The notes below the pieces were generated by a model. That model worked only from the letters and a program-made list of their open reading frames with translations, did no database searches and was not told the DNA's origin. Position numbers and translations under genes: made by a program. Positions 9,198-17,979 of a stretch of 64,000 bases of DNA are shown piece after piece. The first letter of the stretch is position 1. Each line of letters starts with the position of its first letter. This DNA is from Oscillospiraceae bacterium (GTDB lineage Bacteria; Bacillota; Clostridia; Oscillospirales; CAG-272), in NCBI GenBank assembly GCA_015064295.1, contig SVSM01000003.1, positions 1 through 64,000 of the forward strand, written 5' to 3'.

Positions 9198-11369
9198 TCA
9201 GCCTCTGTAATAATTGATCAGACAGCCGTCGAGGATGATCTGACGCTCGTCGTCGGTCATAGTGGGGATGGTAAGGGACATTTCCTTGGCAGAGCCGTCG
9301 GGCTTGATGACGTAGGCGGTGACGGTGGCGGTCTTGTCCTTTATAGCCGAGCGGACGCCGCGAACCAGCAGATAGTCGCCCACCGCAAAGTCGGGCTCAT
9401 TTTCCACGGTGAAGGGGATCATGCCCCAGTTGATCAGATTGCTGCGGTAACGCTTGGTAGCGTATTCCAGAGCGATGTTGGCGGAGCCGCCGAGAACGCG
9501 CTGGCAGGAGGCGGCCTGCTCGCGGGCAGAGCCGTCGCCGGGCTTACGGGCGTAGATGACCGAGCCGATCTGGGGGAGAGCTTTGCTACCCGTCAGCTTT
9601 TCCAGGGTGTCGCAGACCGCCTCAAAGGGGGCGATAGCCACGGCGGCCTTGGCACGCTCGACGTATGCGGGATCCTTGCGGGAGAGGGCAAATTCCGCCA
9701 GCTTCATGGGGTTGGAACGGTAGGAGGAGGTCTCACCCGAGGGGATCAGCTCGTCGGTAGTGGTGACGGGGTCGGTGATGTAGGAGCAGACCTTCATGAG
9801 GATGTCCTCACCGAGGGCAGGCATTTCGGGCCAATCGGCGATGTTGGGGCCGAAGCGAAGCTCCACCGAGGGATCGGCCTTACCGAAGCTGTAGTAGACG
9901 CGGCTCTTGTAGGCGGCATCGTCGTAGACGTAATCGGGCTCGGAGTAGGTGATATCCAGGTCGGTGGCGGGGGTCAGAATACCGCCGTTTGCGGCGGTGG
10001 CGGCGATGGAGCGGGCGTCCATCAGGGCTACGAAGGCACTCTGGCCGTTACCGGGCTTGGAGCCCTCGCGGTTGGGGAAGTTACGGGTGGAATGACGGAT
10101 GCTGAGGCAGCCGTTGGCGGGAACGTCGCCGGCACCGAAGCAGGGGCCGCAGAAGGCGGTACGAAGGGTGACGCCGGCATCCAGCAGGTCGGCGGCCACG
10201 CCGGTCCTCATGAGGCGGGTCATAACGGGCTGGCTTGCGGGATAAGCCGAGAGGGCAAAGGCATCGTTACCGATGGACTTACCGCGGAGAATGTCGCCGG
10301 CAGCCACCAGGTTGTCGTAGATACCGCCGGCGCAGCCGGCCATGACACCCTGATCGACGTGAAGATCACCGTTTTCGTCCACCTTGTCAAGAAGCTCGGT
10401 TAGGCCAAACTTCTCAAGGAGGCCCTTGGGATCGCGGCGGAACTCGTTGATAGTAACGGCGTTGCTGGGATGGCAGGGCAGGGCGATCATACATTCCATT
10501 TTGGAGAGGTCGATGGTGACCATACCGTCGTAGTAGGCGATAGGAGCCGGCTTCAGCTCCTGATAGTCCTCAGGACGGTTGTGGGTCTTGTAGTAGGCCT
10601 CGGTCTTGTCGTCGGTGACCCAAATGGAGGAGAGACAGGTGGTCTCGGTGGTCATGACGTCGATGCCGTTACGGAACTCGATGGGCAGATTCTTGACGCC
10701 CTCGCCCACGAACTCCAGCACCTTATTCTTGACGAAGCCGTTGGCAAAGACGGCGCCGATGAGGGCGATGGCCACGTCGTGAGGGCCGACGCCGGGACGG
10801 GGTGTGCCAACCAGATTGACGGCGATGACCTCCGGCATGGCGATGTCGTAGGTGCGGCAAAGGAGCTGCTTGACCAGCTCGGGGCCGCCCTCACCGATGG
10901 CCATGGTGCCGAGAGCACCGTAGCGGGTGTGGCTGTCGGAGCCAAGGATCATACGGCCGCAGGCGGTCATGGTCTCCCGCATATAGGAGTGAATGACCGA
11001 CTGATGGGCGGGCACGTAAATGCCGCCGTACTTTTTGGCGGCCGAAAGACCGAAGAGATGGTCGTCCTCGTTGATGGTGCCGCCAACGGCGCAAAGGCTG
11101 TTGTGGCAGTTGGTGAGAACGTAGGGAATCGGGAACTTGGTGAGGCCGCTGGCGCGGGCGGTCTGGATGATGCCCACGTAGGTGATGTCGTGGGAGGCCA
11201 TGGCGTCGAAGCGGATCTTGAGATCACGGTCGTTTCCCGAGGTATTATGGGAAGTGAGAATGGAGTAGGCAATGGTACCCTTTCTTGCTTCCTCGGGGGA
11301 AACGTCGCAGGTGTCGACAGGCTTAACGCCGTCGAGCAGATACACGCCGTGGTTGGTGAGCTGGATCAT
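9198..11369 (-). CDS. Aconitase-family hydratase
   Basis: 723 aa; [63 protein letters not shown]. Confidence 0.85.
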   Translation of the reverse strand: MIQLTNHGVYLLDGVKPVDTCDVSPEEARKGTIAYSILTSHNTSGNDRDLKIRFDAMASHDITYVGIIQTARASGLTKFPIPYVLTNCHNSLCAVGGTINEDDHLFGLSAAKKYGGIYVPAHQSVIHSYMRETMTACGRMILGSDSHTRYGALGTMAIGEGGPELVKQLLCRTYDIAMPEVIAVNLVGTPRPGVGPHDVAIALIGAVFANGFVKNKVLEFVGEGVKNLPIEFRNGIDVMTTETTCLSSIWVTDDKTEAYYKTHNRPEDYQELKPAPIAYYDGMVTIDLSKMECMIALPCHPSNAVTINEFRRDPKGLLEKFGLTELLDKVDENGDLHVDQGVMAGCAGGIYDNLVAAGDILRGKSIGNDAFALSAYPASQPVMTRLMRTGVAADLLDAGVTLRTAFCGPCFGAGDVPANGCLSIRHSTRNFPNREGSKPGNGQSAFVALMDARSIAATAANGGILTPATDLDITYSEPDYVYDDAAYKSRVYYSFGKADPSVELRFGPNIADWPEMPALGEDILMKVCSYITDPVTTTDELIPSGETSSYRSNPMKLAEFALSRKDPAYVERAKAAVAIAPFEAVCDTLEKLTGSKALPQIGSVIYARKPGDGSAREQAASCQRVLGGSANIALEYATKRYRSNLINWGMIPFTVENEPDFAVGDYLLVRGVRSAIKDKTATVTAYVIKPDGSAKEMSLTIPTMTDDERQIILDGCLINYYRG

Positions 11370-11498
11370 AGGGATCTCCTCCTGTCAGGTTCGCCGCTTC
11401 TCCCCGCAAAGAGAAAAGCGGTATGGAATAGAAAAGCGCCTCTTTTGGTATCAGAGGCGCTTCGGATTTCAAAATGGTTCCGTCAAGAACGCCCGAGA

Positions 11499-11957
11499 TC
11501 AGGCGGCAGAGGAGCTTTCGCCGGGCTCTTCCTCAGCAGACTGGGAGTCGCTGTCGGCGGGCTCGTCAGCGGACTCGTCGGCAGAGCCGGAGGCGCTGTC
11601 GCTATCGGACTCGTCGCCCTCGCTTTCGGAGCCGGCGGCGCTGGATTCCTCGCTGGACTCAGCGGACTCGGATTCCGAATCGGTAGCGGTGAGCTCGTCG
11701 TAGATGTCGTCGAGGTCGGTGTCGTCCTGAATGATAAAGGAAACAAGAACCAGAACGGCAAACACGATGGCTACCACGGTGGTCACCTTAGGGAGCCAAC
11801 CGTCAATACCCTTGCTCTTGTTCTTGCTGTAAAAGGTCTCGGCGGAGCCGCCGGCGATGGCGCCCGAGAGGTTCTTGTCCTTATCGGACTGAAGAAGAAC
11901 CGCGATGATCAGAAAGATCGCGGCGATGATCAATAAAATGCCAATCGTAATATCCAT
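11499..11957 (-). CDS. secG: Preprotein translocase subunit SecG with long Ser/Asp/Glu-rich tail
   Basis: MDITIGILLIIAAIFLIIAVLLQSDKDKNLSGAIAGGSAETFYSKNKSKGIDGWLPKVT; start corrected from the ORF at 12050. Confidence 0.85.
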   Translation of the reverse strand: MDITIGILLIIAAIFLIIAVLLQSDKDKNLSGAIAGGSAETFYSKNKSKGIDGWLPKVTTVVAIVFAVLVLVSFIIQDDTDLDDIYDELTATDSESESAESSEESSAAGSESEGDESDSDSASGSADESADEPADSDSQSAEEEPGESSSAA

Positions 11958-12224
11958 GTTTATCCTCCAATATGTTCGTCGCCCGACCGCAAGAGGGCCG
12001 TATGGCAGCGACAATAACGGTATTTTATCAAAGCTTATCCATTTTACCATACTTTTTCAAGAAATGCAAGAGCAAATACGGAATTTTCTGAAATTATTTT
12101 TGCAAATCTTGACAAAGCGGGGAGGGAGGTGTATAATTTATCTGTGTTTGTTCTTCGGAAGGCAAGGGCCGCCGAGACGAAAAACACAGAAAAACAGAAG
12201 TAGTGACTTTATAAAAGTAAATAC

Positions 12225-12313
12225 GGAGGGTTATCGAAGCGGTCATAACGAGGCGGTCTTGAAAACCGTTTGGGAGCAATCCCACGTGGGTTCGAATCCC
12301 ACACCCTCCGCCA
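12225..12313 (+). tRNA. tRNA-Ser (anticodon TGA), CCA encoded
   Basis: GGAGGGTTATCGAAGCGGTCATAACGAGGCGGTCTTGAAAACCGTTTGGGAGCAATCCCACGTGGGTTCGAATCCCACACCCTCCGCCA. Confidence 0.93.
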
Positions 12314-12359
12314 AAGAATAACCGTCATTCTGATACAACGGAATGACGGTTATTTTATA
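12309..12359 (+). repeat. Hairpin repeat, copy 2, starting at the tRNA 3' end; may act as terminator
   Basis: CGCCAAAGAATAACCGTCATTCTGATACAACGGAATGACGGTTATTTTAT; inverted copy at 725..776. Confidence 0.85.
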
Positions 12360-12424
12360 CCCAAAATCAGCATTTTGCTAACTTTTAAACAGAGAAATTG
12401 ATGAGCCGCCCGATTAGTGTCCTT

Positions 12425-12515
12425 CAAATCGTTGAAAGATTGATAATCGTTAAAATGTAGGCATAATTGATTTATAGGGCTATTCGTTGAAATGTAGCGC
12501 ATATCGTTAAACGTA
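12425..12515 (+). repeat. Degenerate ~20-bp-period tandem repeats (ATCGTTRAA core) upstream of the XRE regulator
   Basis: ATCGTTGAAAGATTGATA / ATCGTTAAAATGTAGGCATA / ... / TTCGTTGAAATGTAGCGCAT / ATCGTTAAACGTACGGAC. Confidence 0.7.
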
Positions 12516-12638
12516 CGGACATAGGACTAAAAATGGCGCAAATTGCTGTGTCAACCAATAAGATACCACCAATGTTTTGTAAAACCATTGTCCAAAACAA
12601 AAGTTATGATATAATACCTACACAAGGAGGTGGTCCGT

Positions 12639-13316
12639 TTGGAAAAGATAGGCACCATTATACGAAATCATAGGATATCTAAAGGACTAACCCAAGAAGA
12701 GCTTGGAGCAAAAGTTTTTGTCAGCAAACAGGCTGTTTCAAAATGGGAAACAGGAAAAACACTCCCAGACATTGAAATGGTTAGAAAGCTATGTGATATT
12801 TTGGAAATAAGTAAAGACGAAATTTTAGGCGGCTCGATAGAAGAAACGAAGAAAAGTCGTAAATGGCTGAAAGTAGTTACCATTATTTCTGTAGTAAGTA
12901 TTTTGGTTGCATTGTTTTTTGGATTGGGTGGATTTGACTACATTGATCGTCACACACAATCGGGAGTTGCGTATGTATCTGTATTTTGGGACGGCGAATT
13001 GCTCACAACCGACGAATACAGTATGACCAGCGATCTTGACTTTGAAGATTTCAAGAATGGCTATAAATCCGAGATCGACTACGGGGAAATCCGGGGAACA
13101 ATAAACCTATCCCAAAAGTACGATATAGAGTTTGGTTTTGTAAATACAAATAATTGGCATAACGTTCACATTCGTTTAGATATAGAAAAGCAAAACGGTC
13201 AACTTGCAGTCAAGCAAACTATCAGTTACGAAACGGATAACAAAGTTTATCAGGTTACAGTGACCGAGAATACTACAACTGACAATAAAGTGTCAGTTTA
13301 CCGAGAAGGCGTATAG
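12639..13316 (+). CDS. XRE-family HTH regulator with TM segment and extracytoplasmic domain, AT-rich
   Basis: IGTIIRNHRISKGLTQEELGAKVFVSKQAVSKWETGKTLPDIEMVRKLCDIL HTH, then KWLKVVTIISVVSILVALFFGLGG TM. TTG start behind AAGGAGG; track start is GTG 12630. Confidence 0.8.
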   Translation: MEKIGTIIRNHRISKGLTQEELGAKVFVSKQAVSKWETGKTLPDIEMVRKLCDILEISKDEILGGSIEETKKSRKWLKVVTIISVVSILVALFFGLGGFDYIDRHTQSGVAYVSVFWDGELLTTDEYSMTSDLDFEDFKNGYKSEIDYGEIRGTINLSQKYDIEFGFVNTNNWHNVHIRLDIEKQNGQLAVKQTISYETDNKVYQVTVTENTTTDNKVSVYREGV

Positions 13317-13319
13317 TTT

Positions 13320-13388
13320 TGCACCCCCCTGACCTAAAAATGCACCCCCTGAAATGACTTTGCACCCCCTTACCTCAAAGGGGGTGCA
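13320..13388. repeat. Three direct TGCACCCCC repeats at ~20-bp spacing plus one inverted copy
   Basis: tgcacccccctgacct / tgcaccccctgaaatgact / tgcaccccct ... agggggtgca. Confidence 0.8.
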
Positions 13389-13548
13389 TTTGTATTAAAA
13401 TTAGGCTTAGTCTTCAATAAAAAAGCCTTGAATTTTGGACGAACGACGCCAAAATCCGAGGCTTTTCCTCATTTTGAGGGAAGGAGTCTGAAGGAAGCGG
13501 CATACGGAAAGGAAGGGACGCATAGGATGTGGCGAAGGAGGTGTTCTT

Positions 13549-14025
13549 ATGTGGAATACGATAAAAACCTACGCCTATTCGATCGGGCTGGCGTTAGCGG
13601 TGGGCGGTTTATCGGCGTATCTGACGCGGAATAGCATGGACGTGTATGCCGAGATCGTTCAGCCGCCGCTGGCGCCGCCCTCCATCCTCTTTCCCATCGT
13701 CTGGACGATCTTGTTCATTCTGATGGGAGTCAGCGCCGCGATGGTGTATTTGAACCGAGATGCGGATCCCAAGGCAGCGGAAAAGGGGCTTTTGACCTAT
13801 CTTGCCAGCCTGGCAGTCAACTTCAGCTGGAGCATTCTGTTTTTCCGTTACCGCGCGTATTTGTTTTGCTTTTTCTGGCTGTTGCTTCTCCTGCTGCTGA
13901 TTTTCCGCACCATACGGTACTATCGGATGGTCAAGCCGCAGGCGGCCTGGCTTCAGATCCCCTACGCCTTGTGGGTGACCTTTGCCGGGTATTTGAATCT
14001 TGCCATCTGGTTTCTCAATCGGTAA
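13549..14025 (+). CDS. TspO/MBR family protein
   Basis: GGLSAYLTRNSMDVYAEIVQPPLAPPSILFPIVWTILFILMGVSAAMVY. Confidence 0.9.
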   Translation: MWNTIKTYAYSIGLALAVGGLSAYLTRNSMDVYAEIVQPPLAPPSILFPIVWTILFILMGVSAAMVYLNRDADPKAAEKGLLTYLASLAVNFSWSILFFRYRAYLFCFFWLLLLLLLIFRTIRYYRMVKPQAAWLQIPYALWVTFAGYLNLAIWFLNR

Positions 14026-14029
14026 ACAA

Positions 14030-14066
14030 ACAAAACCGCCGCCCTCAAGGGGGGTGGCGGTTTTAT
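14030..14066. terminator. Terminator between convergent genes
   Basis: aaaaccgccgccctcaaggggggtggcggtttt. Confidence 0.7.
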
Positions 14067-14084
14067 CTCTTGGAGGAGACCCTA

Positions 14085-14894
14085 TCACGTGCTTTGGCGG
14101 GCGCTTGTGGGAGCAACGCCAAAGTGCTTGCGGAAGGCCTTGGCAAAGTAGCCGGGGTCGGTGTATCCGCAATGGGCGGCTACCTCCGAGATGGGGAGGG
14201 CGGTATGAGAAAGGAGCTTTTGGGCCTCTGTCATACGGATGCGGATCAGCGTCTGCCCCAGCGGCTCGCCGTAGCGGTCCCGATAGCGGTTCAAAAGGGC
14301 CGTACGGCTGATGGCAAAGCGGGCGCAGAGGGAGGCAATGGTAATGGGCTCGGCGTAGTGATCGGTCAGATAGGCCCTCACGTCGGAGGGGGTATCTCCC
14401 GACGGAGATTGCACGGCGTCGGTTAGCGTGATGTAGTCGGCAAAGACCGCCATGATCTCGGCACAGGCCTCGATCCTCTCGCGGGTATAGCCGGGAAGCT
14501 CGGTGAGCGCCTTTTTCAGCACGTCGGGATCACCGTGGCCTTCGGCCCGGCGCAGGGCCTCCTCCACGCCGACGCCGGCCTCGGGTACCTGTCCCATCAT
14601 CAGAAAACCGGCGGGGGAGCCGTAGCGATAGAGCGGGCAGACGGCCTCGTAGAGCCCGAAGGGACAGCGGTAGACGGTGAGAGTGCCGGTTTCGGCGGCC
14701 CGTCGGAAGGCCTCGCGGTCGCTTTCCTCGCAGCGGCGGCGGGAAAAGGCGTCCTGCTGGAGGCAGCGGCAGAAGGCGTGGGGACTTTCGGGGGAGGCGG
14801 CAAGCTCGCGGCCGTTTCGGTCGTGGATGGAAATACGAAATCCTGTGACACGGTAAAGACGGTTTAGCAGCTCCTTCACATCGGGTTTGTTCAT
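14085..14894 (-). CDS. AraC-family regulator with N-terminal PocR-like sensory domain
   Basis: RVTGFRISIHDRNGRELA...FCRCLQ...CPFGLYEAVCPL; C-terminal ISEVAAHCGYTDPGYFAKAFRKHFGVAPTSAR. Confidence 0.8.
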   Translation of the reverse strand: MNKPDVKELLNRLYRVTGFRISIHDRNGRELAASPESPHAFCRCLQQDAFSRRRCEESDREAFRRAAETGTLTVYRCPFGLYEAVCPLYRYGSPAGFLMMGQVPEAGVGVEEALRRAEGHGDPDVLKKALTELPGYTRERIEACAEIMAVFADYITLTDAVQSPSGDTPSDVRAYLTDHYAEPITIASLCARFAISRTALLNRYRDRYGEPLGQTLIRIRMTEAQKLLSHTALPISEVAAHCGYTDPGYFAKAFRKHFGVAPTSARQST

Positions 14895-15035
14895 AGGTCC
14901 TCCGTGGGTAAAATCATGTTTCGGTACGATATTACCTATTATTATACGATTTTTCCTTGAAAAGTCAAGGGCTTTACGCTATAATATTGTTAAATATACC
15001 ATTTTTCCAACACGATGATCGGGAGGATTTTTACT

Positions 15036-15860
15036 ATGGCAAATGCAACGCTGGTCGTTATGGCCGCCGGTATGGGAAGCCGCTTTGGCGGCGTGAAGCA
15101 GCTGGAGCCCGTGGGAAAGCACGGCGAGGTGCTGCTGGACTATTCGGTTTACGATGCGCTGAGAGCCGGCTTTGACAAGGTCGTCTTCATCATTAAGAAA
15201 GAGATCGAGGCCGATTTCAAGGCCCTGGCAGGAGACCGTATCGCCCGCCACGTGGAGGTAGAGTACGTCTTCCAGACCACTCCTCCTCACCGCAAGAAGC
15301 CCTACGGCACCGGTGACGCCATCCTCTGCACCGAGAACGTAGTGGATTCTCCCTTCGCCGTCATCAACGCCGACGACTTCTACGGTGCCGATGCCTTCCG
15401 TCAGGTCTATCAGGGCCTTCAGAAGAAGGACGAATACTGCATGGTTGGCTACCGTCTTGCCAATACCCTGTCGGAAAACGGCTCGGTGTCCCGCGGCGTC
15501 TGCGACATCAAGGACGGCTACCTTGCCAAGGTCACCGAGATGACCGCCATCACCAAGGATACCGACCTGGATCCCGACACGGTGGTCTCCATGAATATGT
15601 GGGGCCTCCAGCCCGACATCTTCCCCGAGCTGAAGAGCCAGTTTGCCGAATTCCTTACCACTGCCGACATCACCAAGGATGAGTTCTACATTCCCTTCGT
15701 GGTGGACCGCGTGGTCAAGGAGGGCAAAAAGCAGGTGTCGGTCTACCGCACCTCGGCCGTCTGGTACGGCATGACCTACCGCGAGGATAAGGAAAAAGTA
15801 ACGGAGGCCATCGCCAAGATGACCGCCGACGGGGAGTACCCGGAGGAGCTTTGGGGATAA
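15036..15860 (+). CDS. Sugar-nucleotide pyrophosphorylase-like NTP transferase
   Basis: MANATLVVMAAGMGSRFGGVKQLEPVGKHGEVLLDYSVYDAL; FAVINADDFYGADAF. Confidence 0.8.
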   Translation: MANATLVVMAAGMGSRFGGVKQLEPVGKHGEVLLDYSVYDALRAGFDKVVFIIKKEIEADFKALAGDRIARHVEVEYVFQTTPPHRKKPYGTGDAILCTENVVDSPFAVINADDFYGADAFRQVYQGLQKKDEYCMVGYRLANTLSENGSVSRGVCDIKDGYLAKVTEMTAITKDTDLDPDTVVSMNMWGLQPDIFPELKSQFAEFLTTADITKDEFYIPFVVDRVVKEGKKQVSVYRTSAVWYGMTYREDKEKVTEAIAKMTADGEYPEELWG

Positions 15861-16960
15861 TGGAACTGAATACGATCGTTTCGCATTTTGAAATCGACGG
15901 CCGCTTTTTGATGGGAGAGCCCTACGGCTGCGGTCATATCAACAGCACCTACTGCCTCTACTTCGACAGAGAGAACCGTCCCCCCATGCGGGTGATCCTG
16001 CAGAAGATCAACACCGCGATCTTTCAGGATGCCGACGGCTTGATGAACAATATCACTCTGGTCACCGAACACATCCGCAAGAAGAACGCCGGCTCCCCCA
16101 ACGCAGATCGCTGCACCCTGACGGTGATCCCCACGGTAGACGGCGAGCCCTATTACCGTTCCGAGAACGGCGATTGCTACCGTGCTTACGTATTCGTAGA
16201 AAACAGCTTCAGCCTCCAGCAGGTGGAGAACGCTGACCAGTTTGAAAGCCTGGCCGCTACCTTCGGCAAGTTCCAGAATCAGCTGGCGGATTTCGACGCC
16301 TCCCAGCTGGTGGAGTCGATCCCCAACTTCCATAACACCGCCAAGCGCTTTGAGGCCTTCGAGCAGGCCGTGGAGGCCGACCTGGCCGGCCGTGCCGCAA
16401 CGGTGGCCGATGAGATCGCCTTTGCTAAGGCCAGAAAAGAAGACGCCTCCCTCCTGCTGAACGAGCTTAGGGCAGGCAACCTGCCTCTGCGCGTGACCCA
16501 TAACGACACCAAGCTGAACAACGTTCTCTTTGATGCCGACAGCAGTAAGGCCGTCTGCGTCATTGACCTGGATACCGTTATGCCGGGCCTCGTCCATTAC
16601 GACTTCGGCGACAGCATCCGCTTCGGTGCCAGCACCGCCGCCGAGGACGAGAAGGATCTCTCCAAGGTAGAGATGGACCTCGGTCTGTTTGAGGCCTATA
16701 CCCGCGGCTTTTTGGCTTCCTGCGGCAAGGCACTCACCGAGAAGGAGATCGAATATCTGCCCTTCAGTGCCAAGCTGATGACCTACGAATGCGGTATCCG
16801 CTTCTTAACCGACTATCTGAACGGCGATACCTATTTCAAGATCCATTATCCCGATCAGAACCTCGACCGTTGCCGCACCCAGTTCAAGCTGGTGGCCGAC
16901 ATGGAGGAGAAGATGGAGGCCATGAAGGCCATCGTCAAGCGTCTCTGCCAAGCACAGTAA
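15860..16960 (+). CDS. APH-fold sugar kinase (N-acetylhexosamine kinase NahK-like)
   Basis: YGCGHINSTYCLYF, LRVTHNDTKLNNVLFD, CVIDLDTVMPGLVHYDFGDSIR; TAATG overlap with preceding gene. Confidence 0.7.
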   Translation: MELNTIVSHFEIDGRFLMGEPYGCGHINSTYCLYFDRENRPPMRVILQKINTAIFQDADGLMNNITLVTEHIRKKNAGSPNADRCTLTVIPTVDGEPYYRSENGDCYRAYVFVENSFSLQQVENADQFESLAATFGKFQNQLADFDASQLVESIPNFHNTAKRFEAFEQAVEADLAGRAATVADEIAFAKARKEDASLLLNELRAGNLPLRVTHNDTKLNNVLFDADSSKAVCVIDLDTVMPGLVHYDFGDSIRFGASTAAEDEKDLSKVEMDLGLFEAYTRGFLASCGKALTEKEIEYLPFSAKLMTYECGIRFLTDYLNGDTYFKIHYPDQNLDRCRTQFKLVADMEEKMEAMKAIVKRLCQAQ

Positions 16961-16964
16961 AACC

Positions 16965-17000
16965 AAAAGCCGAAAACCCGGGAGGGTTTTCGGCTTTTTC
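16965..17000 (+). terminator. Rho-independent terminator
   Basis: aaaagccgaaaacccgggagggttttcggcttttt. Confidence 0.85.
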
Positions 17001-17059
17001 TTGCTTTTGCGCTGAAAACGTGGTATAATAAGGGTAATACACCGAAAAGGAGAACGAGG

Positions 17060-17362
17060 ATGAACGATGCTGTGATCCGCCTGTCAGAGGCCATTCGGGC
17101 CTTGGCCTGTCCCTGCGGGATCCTGCTCTACGGTGCCAAGCAGGACCTTCCCGCCGAAGGGGTACGGGAGGTCAATCTTTGCGTGATCGTAAGGGACGAT
17201 CCGAAGGCGGTGGAACAGATGCTATACCGCTCGCTGGATAGCGAGCTTGCCTTCAATCTGCTGGTCTATCGGGAGGAGGACTGGTATCGCCTGACGGCGG
17301 ATCCCACCAGCTACGCCTCCGGTATTGCACGAAAGGGGATCCTGCTCTATGGGAAGGCGTAG
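17060..17362 (+). CDS. MNT-like nucleotidyltransferase-fold protein (degenerate motif)
   Basis: ILLYGAKQDLPAEGVREVNLCVIVRDD in place of the usual FGSx..SDIDLLV. Confidence 0.5.
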   Translation: MNDAVIRLSEAIRALACPCGILLYGAKQDLPAEGVREVNLCVIVRDDPKAVEQMLYRSLDSELAFNLLVYREEDWYRLTADPTSYASGIARKGILLYGKA

Positions 17363-17774
17363 AGGAGCACCCAACGACAGCCGCCGCTATTTCGACTGGC
17401 TGGAGCGAGCCGAGTGCGATCTTGACTCGGCAAGAATCTTAAAGGACCACGACGGCGACAACTGTAACGCCGCCTTTCACTGTCAGCAGTGCATCGAGAA
17501 GGCGCTGAAGGGCTATTTGCTCTATATGACGGGGCGTCACACCGACGGCCATAACCTGACCTATCTTTGCCGTCAGGCCTGCCGTTACGACGGTACCTTT
17601 CAGGAGTGGCTGGACGAAAGCGCCTCCCTCAACCGCTTTTACATCGAAACGCGGTACCCCACCGATATGGGCTTCGACGTGGAGGACGGTGAGCTGGAAA
17701 GGCTCTTTGCCATGGCGGAGAAGATGTACCGCTTTATTTTCGGGGTGATTTCTATGGACATAAGCGGTGCCTAA
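17349..17774 (+). CDS. HEPN domain protein
   Basis: WLERAECDLDSARILKDH...NAAFHCQQCIEKALKGYLLYMTGRHTDGHNLTYLC...RFYIETRYPTD; overlaps upstream MNT-like ORF. Confidence 0.8.
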   Translation: MGRRRGAPNDSRRYFDWLERAECDLDSARILKDHDGDNCNAAFHCQQCIEKALKGYLLYMTGRHTDGHNLTYLCRQACRYDGTFQEWLDESASLNRFYIETRYPTDMGFDVEDGELERLFAMAEKMYRFIFGVISMDISGA

Positions 17775-17788
17775 GGCAAACAAATACG

Positions 17789-17819
17789 CGGCGTTCCCGT
17801 GAAGGGAACGCCTTTTTTG
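17789..17819 (+). terminator. Rho-independent terminator
   Basis: gcggcgttcccgtgaagggaacgcctttttt. Confidence 0.75.
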
Positions 17820-17979
17820 CCGGAAAAATGCCCCAAAATCGGCCGAAAAACGCCTGTAAACGGCCCGATTATGCCCCAAAACGTCCCTGAAAACGGAAAC
17901 CTCTTGCATTTTCCTTCAATTTGTGATAAAATATACCGAATGAAACCCGAAAGGAACACGGAAGAAAGGAGATCCCCCG

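Noticed and set aside
10470-11936. 488-aa plus-strand ORF opposite the aconitase-like gene
   Set aside because: Shadow ORF of a high-GC gene; low-complexity Gly/Val/Asp/His composition, while the minus strand encodes a clear family.
17819-17900. Duplicated atgccccaaaa motif with weak hairpin after the HEPN gene
   Set aside because: Only two short copies and an imperfect stem; too little to call.
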